Assembly: GCA_903929885.1 (NCBI GenBank) | Contig: CAIYWI010000071.1 | Coordinates: 1 to 39,878, forward strand | Direction: 5' to 3' | From: an uncultured Phycisphaerales bacterium | Lineage (GTDB): Bacteria; Planctomycetota; Phycisphaerae; Phycisphaerales; UBA1924 | Length of the DNA: 39,878 nucleotides | Shown here: positions 18,633-27,025 of the stretch, piece by piece | Position numbering within the stretch: position 1 is the stretch's first letter | Layout of the letters: the number at the start of each line of letters is the position of its first letter | Notes under the pieces: model-generated | Databases searched by the model: none | What the model saw: the letters and a program-made list of their open reading frames with translations, nothing else | Told to the model about the DNA's origin: nothing | Position numbers and translations under genes: made by a program

Positions 18633-20285
18633 TCAGTGCCTGAAGTGCCTCAGGCCCGAGATCAGGCACGTGATCCCCCGCTGGTCGCACAGGTCGAGCG
18701 TCTCCTGGTCGCGCTTGCTGCCGCCGGGGTGCATGATGCACGCCACGCCCGCGTCCGCCAGGATCGCCGGACCGTCGGCGAAGGGGAAGAAGGCGTCGGA
18801 AAAGACGCACGCCCCCTTCGCCAACGCGCCCGCCTTCTCGGTCGCGAGGCGGCACGACGTGACGCGGTCCATCTGGCCCGCGCCCGCGCCGAACATCCGC
18901 ACCACTCCCTCGCCGTGCTCGGGCGAGAAGCCGCCGATCACCACCGCGTTGCTGAAGAGGAACCGCCCCACCACCTCGAGGAAGCCCGCCGCCCCCGCCA
19001 TCGCCTCGGTCGGCGCAGGGCCCGCCGCGTGCCGCCGCTCCTCGCGCGTCGACCATCGCAGGTCGCGTTCCTGCACCAGCACGCCCCCCGGAATCGACCT
19101 GAACTCCACGGCGTCGGCCGGCGCCGCCGGATCGATCGGGCCCGTCTTGAGCAGTCGGAGATTCTGCCAGCGGGCCCGCAACATCTCGAGGGCGCGATCC
19201 GTGAAGTCCGGGGCGATGAGCACCTCGAGGAAGACGTCCTTCCCGCACAAACGCTCCGCCGCCGCCTCGTCGACCGTCACGTTGATCGCGATGATCCCGC
19301 CGAAGGCCGCGACAGGATCGCCCGCGATGGCCTCCTCGACCGCCAGTCTCGCCGCGGACTGACCCGGGCCGGCCTCGGTGACCATCGCCGCCCCGCACGG
19401 GTTGGTGTGCTTCACGCAGCACGCGCCCGCCGCGTGCGGGCTCAGCCGCCGCAACGCCACCGCCAGTTCAAGCGCGGCCGCGGCGTCATTGATGTTGTTG
19501 TACGAGAGCTCCTTGCCATGGAGCTGCTCGGCCGCCCCGATGGACGGGCCCGCGGCTCCCGGCGTGACGTACGACGCCCCGGCCTGATGGGGGTTCTCGC
19601 CGTAGCGGAGCAGTTGGGTGCGTCGACCCCGCAGGGCCAGGAGGGCGGGGAAGCGATCTTCCTGCCCCAGGAGGTACGAGGCGATCGCCGCGTCGTACGC
19701 CGCGGTGACGGCAAAGGCCTTGGCGGCCAGGTCGGCCCGCAACTCGGGCGAGGTGCAGCCGGCGCCGGCCTTCATGACCTCGAGCACGCGGGAGTAGTCG
19801 GCGGGATCGGTGACAACGGTCACGTACGCGTGGTTTTTCGCGCCCGAGCGGATCATCGAGGGGCCGCCGATGTCGATGTTCTCGATGGCGTCGGCCCGGG
19901 TGCAGCCCGGCTTGGCGACGGTCTTCTCGAACTCGTAGAGGTTCACGCACACCAGATCGATGGCCGTGATGGCGTGCGCTTGCATCGCGGCGGCGTGCTC
20001 GGGGTGGTCGCGAAGGCCCAGCAAGCCGCCGTGCACCTTGGGGTGCAGGGTCTTGACGCGACCGTGCATGATCTCGGGGAAGCCCGTCACCTGCTCGATG
20101 CCCACCACCGGCAGGCAGGCGTCGGCCAGCAGTTTCGCCGTGCCGCCCGTCGACACCAACTCCACGCCCATCGAGGCCAGGCCCCGGGCAAAGTCGAGCA
20201 GGCCCGTCTTGTCCGTCACGGACAGCAAGGCGCGGCGGACGGGGAGATTCGACGTGGTCGCCAGCGTTGGAGCGTGCAAAGCCAT
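18633..20285 (-). CDS. purH: Bifunctional AICAR transformylase / IMP cyclohydrolase
   Basis: Catalyses the last two steps of purine synthesis: formylation of AICAR from 10-formyl-THF, then ring closure to IMP. The 550-residue protein has the MGS-like cyclohydrolase domain first: LLSVTDKTG at 20-28, STGGT near 45-49 and KTLHPKVHGG at 78-87. The transformylase part follows: RYGENPHQ at 227-234, SYNNINDAAAALEL near 261-274, VKHTNPCG at 291-298 and the C-terminal MHPGGSKRDQE, where SKRDQE takes the place of the usual S-I-R/K-D. Length is slightly above the usual 510-530. TACGCT nine nt upstream of the ATG suggests its own start of transcription. With gmk in the same strand cluster, purine synthesis genes are close together here. 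Confidence 0.96.
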   Translation of the reverse strand: MALHAPTLATTSNLPVRRALLSVTDKTGLLDFARGLASMGVELVSTGGTAKLLADACLPVVGIEQVTGFPEIMHGRVKTLHPKVHGGLLGLRDHPEHAAAMQAHAITAIDLVCVNLYEFEKTVAKPGCTRADAIENIDIGGPSMIRSGAKNHAYVTVVTDPADYSRVLEVMKAGAGCTSPELRADLAAKAFAVTAAYDAAIASYLLGQEDRFPALLALRGRRTQLLRYGENPHQAGASYVTPGAAGPSIGAAEQLHGKELSYNNINDAAAALELAVALRRLSPHAAGACCVKHTNPCGAAMVTEAGPGQSAARLAVEEAIAGDPVAAFGGIIAINVTVDEAAAERLCGKDVFLEVLIAPDFTDRALEMLRARWQNLRLLKTGPIDPAAPADAVEFRSIPGGVLVQERDLRWSTREERRHAAGPAPTEAMAGAAGFLEVVGRFLFSNAVVIGGFSPEHGEGVVRMFGAGAGQMDRVTSCRLATEKAGALAKGACVFSDAFFPFADGPAILADAGVACIMHPGGSKRDQETLDLCDQRGITCLISGLRHFRH

Positions 20286-20294
20286 GGGACGCGG

Positions 20295-20300
20295 AGCGTA
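20295..20300 (-). promoter_or_regulatory. Putative near-leaderless -10 (TACGCT) of purH
   Basis: TACGCT lies nine nt before the ATG at 20285. No SD is present. It lies in the 64-nt gap after the Mrp gene. Confidence 0.42.
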
Positions 20301-20349
20301 GGAACCCGTCCCGGCCCCGTGACCGGCCCCATGCCGCCCGCCTCGCCCT

Positions 20350-21567
20350 TCACGAGATCGACAAGGTGGGCTTGACGGCGCCGCTGCGCATCTGCGCCAA
20401 GGCCACTTGGTTCTTCGCCTGACGCACGACCTCCTCGAGGGCTTGGCTCAATCGCCGCCCCGCGGGGTCGGTGCCGGTGAAGTTGGCCGTCGGGTTGCCC
20501 TCGTCGCTGTTGGCCCGCAGGGCCATGGTGATGGGAATGGCCCCAAGGAACGGCACGCCCAGTCGCTGGGCCATCATCTCGGCCCCGCCCCGGCCGAAGA
20601 TGTCGTAGGTCTTGCCGTCGTCGCCCACGAAGTAGCTCATGTTCTCGACGACGCCGAGCACCTCGATGCCCAGTTGCCGGAACATCTTCGCCGCCCGCAC
20701 CGCGTCGTCCTGCGCCACCTTCTGGGGCGTGCACACCACCACCGCGCCGGCCAGTTGCATCATCTGGGCCATCGTGAGGGCCACGTCGCCCGTGCCGGGA
20801 GGCAGGTCGATGACGAGGTAGTCGAGTTGGCCCCAGTTGGTCTGCTCGGTGAGTTGCTTGAACGCGCCGTGAGCCATCGGACCGCGCCAGATGAGGGGCT
20901 GGTCGGGGGCCACCAGCTTGCCCATGGTCATCGCCTTGATGCCGTGGGTGCAGAAGGGCTCGAGTTGCTTCTCGCGAACGATGGCGTCGAGCCCGTCAAG
21001 CCCGAGCATGGTGGGCATGCTGGGCCCGTAGATGTCCGCATCGAGCAGGCCCACCGCGTGGCCCTGGCGAGCAAGGCCCACCGCGAGGTTGAGGGCCACG
21101 GTGCTCTTGCCCACGCCCCCCTTGCCCGCGCCCACCGCGATGATCTGCTTGACGCCCGGCAGGGCCTGGGCCTTGCCTTGCGGGTTGGGGCTGGGCTTGA
21201 GGCCGGGGATGGGCTCGTGGCCCCCGCCGGCCGGAGCGGCGGCGGCCGGCTTGGCGGGCGGGGGGTTCATCCCGCCGTACTTGCACTGCTTGACGATGGT
21301 GCCCGCATGATCGACGAAGTCGACGATGAAGGAGTCGAGCGGGGTGTCGATGCCCGCCGCGGCCTTGGCCACGGCCAACCGGGCGGCATCAGCGACCTTC
21401 TCGAGTTCGGCGGCGGGGGCGCCGGGCCGCCACTGCAGCCGCACGCTGGCGTAGGAGTCGCACGCGCTGACCCACAGCACATGGTCGCCACTGGCGAGGG
21501 TGGAGCCCTCCGAGGCCCCCGGCACGGTGGCGAGCGCCCGCTTCACGACGTCCTTCGAGATGCCCAT
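20350..21567 (-). CDS. Mrp/NBP35-type P-loop ATPase lacking the CXXC cluster motif
   Basis: Members of this family carry or load Fe-S clusters (ApbC/Mrp) in the cytoplasm. The 405-residue protein has an N-terminal MIP18/DUF59-like segment (about 1-95) that is shortened, then a Pro/Ala linker. The ATPase follows, with the deviant Walker A GKGGVGKS at 148-155, DADIYGPSMPTMLG near 176-189, switch segment VIDLPPGTGDV at 252-262 and VVENMSYF at 306-313. In Mrp proteins ENMS is followed by a C-x-x-C pair that binds the cluster between two subunits. Here the same place reads VGDDGKTYDIF with no cysteine. ATP hydrolysis should be intact, but classical cluster carriage is doubtful. The ATG at 21567 has TACCTT nine nt upstream; a longer open frame before it shows no conserved sequence. 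Confidence 0.88.
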   Translation of the reverse strand: MGISKDVVKRALATVPGASEGSTLASGDHVLWVSACDSYASVRLQWRPGAPAAELEKVADAARLAVAKAAAGIDTPLDSFIVDFVDHAGTIVKQCKYGGMNPPPAKPAAAAPAGGGHEPIPGLKPSPNPQGKAQALPGVKQIIAVGAGKGGVGKSTVALNLAVGLARQGHAVGLLDADIYGPSMPTMLGLDGLDAIVREKQLEPFCTHGIKAMTMGKLVAPDQPLIWRGPMAHGAFKQLTEQTNWGQLDYLVIDLPPGTGDVALTMAQMMQLAGAVVVCTPQKVAQDDAVRAAKMFRQLGIEVLGVVENMSYFVGDDGKTYDIFGRGGAEMMAQRLGVPFLGAIPITMALRANSDEGNPTANFTGTDPAGRRLSQALEEVVRQAKNQVALAQMRSGAVKPTLSIS

Positions 21568-21576
21568 AGGACCGCC

Positions 21577-21582
21577 AAGGTA
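21577..21582 (-). promoter_or_regulatory. Putative near-leaderless -10 (TACCTT) of the Mrp gene
   Basis: TACCTT lies nine nt upstream of the ATG at 21567; the intervening GGCGGTCCT has at most a weak SD. Confidence 0.42.
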
Positions 21583-21779
21583 GGCCCGCCGAAGATCGAT
21601 TCGGGACCTCGGAGACACGAACGTCGGGCGAACCGCGAGCGAATCCGGCATGCGGCGGGCACTGACCCCGTACCATCGCGTCTCACTGGGCGGGGCCGTC
21701 CGGTTCGATCCGCGGGCATGCTGCGGACGTATCGAGCAGGCCGGCCCTTCGCCGGGACGTTCGTCGCAGGAATCCGACC

Positions 21780-23123
21780 ATGAAGATCCGTCACACCCGC
21801 CTCTTCTCGACCCTGACCGCCGCCGCCTTGGCCTTGGCCGCCGGTCTGGCCCACGCCGACGACATCAAGCGCGAAGGCGAAGGACCTCGTCGCGCGGCGC
21901 TCAACGCGATGGAGCTCAAGCCCTTCGACCTTGGCCTCCTGGAGAAGATCACCGAATGGAACTCCAAGCCGGGCGGGGCCGACCTGTCGGGCAAGGTGGT
22001 CGTGGTGTGCACCTGGGCCGACTGGTACGCCCCGTGCAAGCGAGTGATGACGCAGACGCGCAAGCTGGCGGAGAAGTACGGCAAGGACGGCTTGGCGGTG
22101 ATCGCCGTGCACAACGCCAAGGGATGGGACGCGAGCAAGAACCCCAAGTTCGACGCGGCGATTCCCTTCTTCGCGGGCGTCGACGCGACGGGCGAGTTCC
22201 GCAAGGCGGTGAACTCCGACCAGGATCCCGACGTGTACGTGATCGACCGCGCCGGCCAGATGCGGTACGCCGACATCGACAAGGCGTCGCTCGAGGCGGG
22301 CATCCAGCTGCTGCTCAAGGAGTCGGCGGAGGCGGCCGGCAGCATCAACCAGACGCTGGCCGACAAGAAGAAGCAGGCCGAAGCCGAGTTGCGCCGCGCG
22401 CAGGCCATCAATCCGACCGTGGACATGACGTCGCTCCCGGAGCTCGACTTCCCGGCTCCGTCGGCCGATGCGTACAAGAAGGCCAAGTGGCCCAAGATGC
22501 CCAAGGACCGCCGGGGCAAGGACCTGCTCAACCCGCAACAGGCGACGTCGGACGACTCGAGCGCCAAGGAAGAGCCCAAGGTCCAGACCATCGCGTTCAA
22601 CGACGCCCAGTGGCTCGCGAACAAGCCCGCGCTCAACGGCCGGGTGCGGGTGATCTATCTCTGGCATCCCGACTCTCGCTTCACCCATGCCACCATCGGC
22701 ATGGCCGATCTCATGCAGCGCCAACGCGGACGCGACGTGGCGGTGGTGGGCGCCATCACGACGATCACCGACGGCACCACCGTGAAGAAGATGGAGGACA
22801 TCGAGATGGACCCGGTCAAGGTGAAGAAGCGCTTCGACGAGTTCCTCGCCACGCGCACCTTCGGGCACGCCGTCTACTTCGACGCGGGCAGCACCATCCT
22901 CAGCACCGGTCTCGACGAGGAGAACCCCAACAGCAGCTCGAGCGACGGCATCCCCAACCCCTTCATCTGCATCGTGAGTTCCGACGGCGTCCTCCGCTGG
23001 GCGGGCGGCGAGTGGTTCCCCTCGTACAAGGCCGCGCTCGAGCAGGTCATCCGCGAGGATCCGGGCGTGCAGGCCCGCCGCAAGGTCGAGCAGGCGTACA
23101 TCAAGGCCAAGCAGGGCAACTGA
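21780..23123 (+). CDS. Exported protein with two thioredoxin-like domains, single active-site Cys
   Basis: A 447-residue protein with a signal peptide (about 1-26, cleavage near AHA-D). A first thioredoxin-fold domain covers about 40-180, with VVVVCTWADWYAPCKRVM at 73-90. The usual WCxxC is WYAPC: the N-terminal nucleophilic Cys is Tyr83 and only C86 remains. A charged linker (about 185-275) leads to a second domain (about 280-440). There RVIYLWHPDSRFTHATIG occupies the same place and has no cysteine. Neither domain can do standard dithiol exchange; a binding or chaperone role, or single-Cys chemistry, is possible. The SD AGGAA lies 7-8 nt before the ATG. TACCAT at 21672-21677 may be the -10. 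The stop overlaps the trmL start (TGATG), so the two are translationally coupled. Confidence 0.8.
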   Translation: MKIRHTRLFSTLTAAALALAAGLAHADDIKREGEGPRRAALNAMELKPFDLGLLEKITEWNSKPGGADLSGKVVVVCTWADWYAPCKRVMTQTRKLAEKYGKDGLAVIAVHNAKGWDASKNPKFDAAIPFFAGVDATGEFRKAVNSDQDPDVYVIDRAGQMRYADIDKASLEAGIQLLLKESAEAAGSINQTLADKKKQAEAELRRAQAINPTVDMTSLPELDFPAPSADAYKKAKWPKMPKDRRGKDLLNPQQATSDDSSAKEEPKVQTIAFNDAQWLANKPALNGRVRVIYLWHPDSRFTHATIGMADLMQRQRGRDVAVVGAITTITDGTTVKKMEDIEMDPVKVKKRFDEFLATRTFGHAVYFDAGSTILSTGLDEENPNSSSSDGIPNPFICIVSSDGVLRWAGGEWFPSYKAALEQVIREDPGVQARRKVEQAYIKAKQGN

Positions 23124-23632
23124 TGCCCCGGCTCGAGCGCCCGCTCTTCGACGTCGTGCTCGTCGAGCCGGAGATCCCCAACAACACCGGCAACATCGGC
23201 CGCACGTGCGTCGCCACCGGCTGTCGCCTGCACCTGATCCACCCGCTTGGGTTCGACACCGACGAGAAGGCCTGTCGCCGCGCAGGGCTCGACTACTGGC
23301 CCCGGCTCGACGTCACCCATCACCAGTCCGCGGACGCGTGGCAGGCCGCGCTGGGCGATCGCTCGCCGTGGCTCTTCTCGACCAAGGGCACGCGCGACGT
23401 CTACGACGTCGAGTTCGATCGGGGCGACATGCTGGTCTTCGGGCGCGAGACCCGCGGCCTCGACCCCGCCATGCTCGCTCGCTTCCCCGATCGCCTCGTC
23501 CGCTTCCCCATGCTCGAGGGCGAACGCTCGCTCAACCTCGCCACCGCCGTCTGTGCGGCCGTCTACGAGGGCCTTCGCCAGGCCATCGCCAAGGGGCAGG
23601 TCCGAACCGAGGCGGGGCTGCTGCGGCTGTGA
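23123..23632 (+). CDS. trmL: tRNA (cytidine/uridine-34) 2'-O-methyltransferase
   Basis: SPOUT-family enzyme that 2'-O-methylates the wobble base of certain leucine tRNAs with AdoMet. The 169-residue length matches TrmL. Visible family motifs are EPEIPNNTGNIGRTC near 15-29 (motif 1, with the catalytic Arg), the motif 2 segment MLVFGRETRGLDPAML near 102-117 and motif 3 ERSLNLATAVCAAVYEGLRQ near 132-151. The knotted C-terminal fold is expected from these. The ATG overlaps the stop of the thioredoxin-like gene by one base, so it depends on that transcript. The gene converges with the composite cytochrome gene only 18 nt away. Confidence 0.9.
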   Translation: MPRLERPLFDVVLVEPEIPNNTGNIGRTCVATGCRLHLIHPLGFDTDEKACRRAGLDYWPRLDVTHHQSADAWQAALGDRSPWLFSTKGTRDVYDVEFDRGDMLVFGRETRGLDPAMLARFPDRLVRFPMLEGERSLNLATAVCAAVYEGLRQAIAKGQVRTEAGLLRL

Positions 23633-23650
23633 ACCCTTCCCGCTCGCCGT

Positions 23651-25222
23651 TCAGCGGATCTTGCCCTCGAACGCCGCGGGATCGGCCAGGAACGTCCCCG
23701 CGCACGTGGTGCAGCAGAAGCCGATGGGACGTCCCTTGTGGACCACGATCACGTCGGGATTCACGGGCTTGCCGGCCACGGGGCACGTCGCGTTGATCGG
23801 CACGATCGCCGCCGTCGCGACGCCCGCGGCCGGGGGCGCCCCGCTCGCGAGCGCGGGCGGCGCTTCGGTCTCAAGCGGTTCGCGAGGGGGCGACTCGCCC
23901 AGATCCACGCGCACGCCTCGAGCGACCAGCTCGCTCGCCTGCGCGGCGGTCAGGCCCGTGCGCCACGCATAGAGCTCGCGAAGCGACGACATCGATCGCA
24001 GCAGGTCGGCCGACGCGGGCGACAGTCGCGTCTGCACCGCCACCAGCGTCTCGAGACGCGTGACGGGCGCGATGATCGCCAAATGCTCGTCGCCGAAGGA
24101 GGTGTGCGAGACGTTCAGCCGACGCAGCGACGTCATCGCCGCGACGCGGCGCAGCACCTCGTCGTCGAGCTTCATGCGAGACAGGTCGAGCGCGCCGACC
24201 TGCGGCGTCACGGGCCCCAGCAGCGCCACCGACCGCGACGCATCGAGCCCGTCGGCCCCGCCCGTCGAGATCGACAGCAGCGTCGACCCGGGCTCCAACG
24301 GCTCGACGTGGAGCAACGCCTCGCGCAGCGCGGCGATCGCCTCCGGGGAGGCGGCGGGCACGCTCCTCACCGCGGGCGTCGCGATCGCCGGCGACACCCG
24401 CTCGGGCGCCACCGATTCTTCGGCCGACGCCTCGTCCATCGGGGCGCCTTCGAGAATCCACGCCTCGAGCGACGCCACCTGCGCCTCGGTGGGCTGCGGC
24501 TTGTTGCGCGGGGGCATGTGGTCGTCGTCATCGAGGGGCAACCTCATCCGCACGAGCAGTTCGGAGGCGGCGAGATCGCCGGGCACCACCGCAGGACCGG
24601 TGTCGCCCCCGCGACGGATCGCCTCGGCGTCGTGGAGCGCAAGGCCGCCCTTGGCCTTGCCGGCGTTGTGGCACGACACGCACGTGGCCTGCAGCACGGG
24701 CATCACGTGCTCGCGAAAGCGACGCGCGCCGGTGACCGGCGCCTCCGCTCGACCCGCGACGCGGCCCGCGTCCGCCGCGCCGACGCGGCCGGCCTTGAAG
24801 GGCTCGGCGAGGAAGTCCTCGCCGTGCGTGATCGTCGCGCCAAGGTGTCCGGCGACGACCATGGCGAGCATGCAGGCGACGAGGAGGATGCGATAGGGAC
24901 CGGACCTGCGGGCGCCGGCGGCCCACAGCAGCAAGACCGTGCCCGCGCCGAAGGCGATGCCCGCCACCTTGTGACGATCGAGCGTCTGGCCCGAGTACCC
25001 GGACTCCGAGCCGAGCACGAGGCCGCTGACCACCGACCACGCGCTGGTCAGCACCAGCGCGGCCGCCAGCGTGGTGCGCACGTGCGACTCGAGGCGACGC
25101 CCCTGAAGCCAAGCCAAGGCCTCGAGGATGACCAGCGCGGCGAAGAGGCCGATGGGCAGGTGCAACGCCAGCGGATGCGTGCGGCCGAGGAAGGCGATGA
25201 GCATCTCGAGCGTGAGGGACAT
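23651..25222 (-). CDS. DUF2231 membrane part + cytochrome c + LRR-like + YHS/TRASH-like protein
   Basis: A composite 523-residue protein. Residues 1-130 are four hydrophobic helices with the DUF2231 pattern RTHPLALHLPIGL. A planctomycete-type cytochrome c domain follows, with the haem site CVSCH at 181-185 and MPPRNKP near 238-244 that may supply the distal Met. A Pro/Ala linker then leads to leucine-rich-repeat-like units (about 345-440, TSLRRLNVSHTSFGDEHLAII). The end (about 478-523) has a CPVAGKPVNPD, FCCTTCAGTF and F-E-G-K pattern typical of YHS/TRASH metal-binding modules. It is probably a membrane-tethered electron-transfer or metal-handling protein; the physiological partner is unknown. 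TACCAT six nt upstream of the ATG suggests separate, leaderless transcription from the signal peptidase gene 30 nt upstream. Confidence 0.83.
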   Translation of the reverse strand: MSLTLEMLIAFLGRTHPLALHLPIGLFAALVILEALAWLQGRRLESHVRTTLAAALVLTSAWSVVSGLVLGSESGYSGQTLDRHKVAGIAFGAGTVLLLWAAGARRSGPYRILLVACMLAMVVAGHLGATITHGEDFLAEPFKAGRVGAADAGRVAGRAEAPVTGARRFREHVMPVLQATCVSCHNAGKAKGGLALHDAEAIRRGGDTGPAVVPGDLAASELLVRMRLPLDDDDHMPPRNKPQPTEAQVASLEAWILEGAPMDEASAEESVAPERVSPAIATPAVRSVPAASPEAIAALREALLHVEPLEPGSTLLSISTGGADGLDASRSVALLGPVTPQVGALDLSRMKLDDEVLRRVAAMTSLRRLNVSHTSFGDEHLAIIAPVTRLETLVAVQTRLSPASADLLRSMSSLRELYAWRTGLTAAQASELVARGVRVDLGESPPREPLETEAPPALASGAPPAAGVATAAIVPINATCPVAGKPVNPDVIVVHKGRPIGFCCTTCAGTFLADPAAFEGKIR

Positions 25223-25228
25223 GCCGCC

Positions 25229-25234
25229 ATGGTA
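25229..25234 (-). promoter_or_regulatory. Putative leaderless -10 (TACCAT) of the composite cytochrome gene
   Basis: TACCAT is six nt before the ATG at 25222, the same spacing as at the kinase, DUF1028 and GT-C genes. Confidence 0.48.
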
Positions 25235-25252
25235 GTGGCGTGCCGGCCCGCC

Positions 25253-26962
25253 TCACCAGATGAACCGCATGCGTCCGAAGTCGGGGACGGGGATGCGTCC
25301 GGCCTTGAAGGGCGCGGGGAAGTAGACGAAAAAGGCCTTGCCGATGAGCAGCTCCCTGGGCACCAACCCGATGGCCGGATCGATCTCCGCGACCCAGGGG
25401 TGCGGGCGGTCCCAGAGGCGGCTGTCGAGACTCTGCGCGCTGTTGTCGCCGCACAGGAAGTACTCGTCGTGCGCGAGCACGGGCGTGTTCGACGGATGAG
25501 TGGCCAGCGCGGGCTTCCTCGCCCGCGAGTGCACCGTCACGCCGTCGCCGGAGTGATAACGATAGATGTCGGCCTGATAGTGCACGTCGCGGTCGAGGGC
25601 CACGCGATGGAGCGTGAACTCGCCGCCCTCGAACTCGAGAAACATCTGCGGACGCCTGTAGTTGTCCTCGACCACCAGGAACTCGGCGCCCGCCGCGATC
25701 CGCTCGAGCGATTCGCCCGTGGCGTGCAGCACGCGTTCGCCGGGCGTCCAGTCGTAGGAGGCGGCGGCGATGCGGCGGCCGTCTCGCCACACCTGCAGGG
25801 TCTGATCCACGAACCAGAACTCGAGATCCGTGGTGCGACCGGGCTCGAAGTGCAGTTCGGCATCGCCCTCGACGGGCAGCATCGTGAAAGGGACGTCCCT
25901 GCCCGTGCCCGGGCCCATCGCCATGACGATCGCCCCCGCCCCCGCGTCGATGCGGAAGGTGTGGCCGCGGGCCTCGAGGAACGCCGTGACGCGCTGCCCC
26001 GCCGACGCGGGCCTGAAACCCATCGACATCCGCACGTCGCTGACGGGGAAGTGAAGACTGGCGCGGACGGGCGACTCGTTGTACGCCAGCGAATCGTTCA
26101 CGGGCCGTTCGCGCGAGTTCCAGGCCAGTCGCGTCGGACCTTGCCCGACGTACTCGTACGTGCGACGCCCCTTGATCCGCCAGTCCGCCCCCTCGGCGCC
26201 GGCGCCCACGCCGATCCACGGCGAGACGAACCACCTGCGACCGATGTCGTCGGTGTCGTTCAGGGGCGTGTAGTCGCTGCTGAAGAGCCGCTGCCACATC
26301 GCCAACTGCGCCCGCTCGGGCTTGCGACAGATGCGCCACCCCGGCAGCGACCAGCGATCGGCGGCGGGGTCGTCGTCGGCCCGGGGGGCTCGCGCGAAGA
26401 CGTCGCCGTCGACCAGCGCGACCATCTCGCCCGGAAGCCCCACGAGTCGCTTGATGTAGTTGACCGACGGGTCGCGGGGGTTCTTGAAGACCACCACGTC
26501 GAACCGCTGCGGATCGAAGATGCTGTAGAGATACTTGAAGACGAAAATGCGGTCGCCCCATCGAGTGCCGATGTCGGTCCCGCGAACCTCCTCGCCCGTC
26601 ATCGGATCATGCACGAGGATCGGCCGTCCGTCCGGACCCCCGCCTTGCACGGAACGCGGGGTGATGCCGTCGGCGAGCATGTCCCACGGCCCCACCGTCC
26701 ACGAGTAGCCCGACTCGCGGCCCGTGAACCGCATGTGCGCGCCCAGCAGCGTCGGGGCCATCGATCCCGTCGGGATCAGGAAGGCCTCCATCACGAAACT
26801 GCGGAAGACGAACGTCATCACGAAGGCGATGATCACCGCCGTGACCGTTTCCTTGACCGTGTGACCAAGCGACTGGTTCGGGGCGACGCCCGCGACCCGA
26901 GTCAGGGGCGTCGACGCCTGTCGTTGCGTGTCCGGCGTGGTTGGCCCGCTCGTGTCGTCCAT
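25253..26962 (-). CDS. lepB: Signal peptidase I with a ~300-residue insert
   Basis: Type I signal peptidase that cleaves signal peptides from exported proteins at the outer face of the membrane. The 569-residue protein has one N-terminal membrane helix (about 38-58), box B IPTGSMAPTL with catalytic Ser67, box D VNYIKRLVGLPGE with general-base Lys171, and box E YFLCGDNSAQSLDSRLW near 501-517. Classical enzymes have 250-350 residues. Here box D and box E are separated by about 330 residues. The insert includes a beta-rich part (about 300-460) with ELHFEPGRTTDLEFWFVDQTLQVWRDGRRI, which recalls a LamG/concanavalin-type sandwich. A shorter extra segment lies at about 85-135. All catalytic residues are present. 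The gene follows the PSP1 gene by 63 nt and likely shares its transcript. Confidence 0.93.
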   Translation of the reverse strand: MDDTSGPTTPDTQRQASTPLTRVAGVAPNQSLGHTVKETVTAVIIAFVMTFVFRSFVMEAFLIPTGSMAPTLLGAHMRFTGRESGYSWTVGPWDMLADGITPRSVQGGGPDGRPILVHDPMTGEEVRGTDIGTRWGDRIFVFKYLYSIFDPQRFDVVVFKNPRDPSVNYIKRLVGLPGEMVALVDGDVFARAPRADDDPAADRWSLPGWRICRKPERAQLAMWQRLFSSDYTPLNDTDDIGRRWFVSPWIGVGAGAEGADWRIKGRRTYEYVGQGPTRLAWNSRERPVNDSLAYNESPVRASLHFPVSDVRMSMGFRPASAGQRVTAFLEARGHTFRIDAGAGAIVMAMGPGTGRDVPFTMLPVEGDAELHFEPGRTTDLEFWFVDQTLQVWRDGRRIAAASYDWTPGERVLHATGESLERIAAGAEFLVVEDNYRRPQMFLEFEGGEFTLHRVALDRDVHYQADIYRYHSGDGVTVHSRARKPALATHPSNTPVLAHDEYFLCGDNSAQSLDSRLWDRPHPWVAEIDPAIGLVPRELLIGKAFFVYFPAPFKAGRIPVPDFGRMRFIW

Positions 26963-27025
26963 GCGTGGGGGATGCAGCCCCTCCTGGGTGCATTGCTCGA
27001 TATCGGCCCGCGACCGCTGCGGCTT

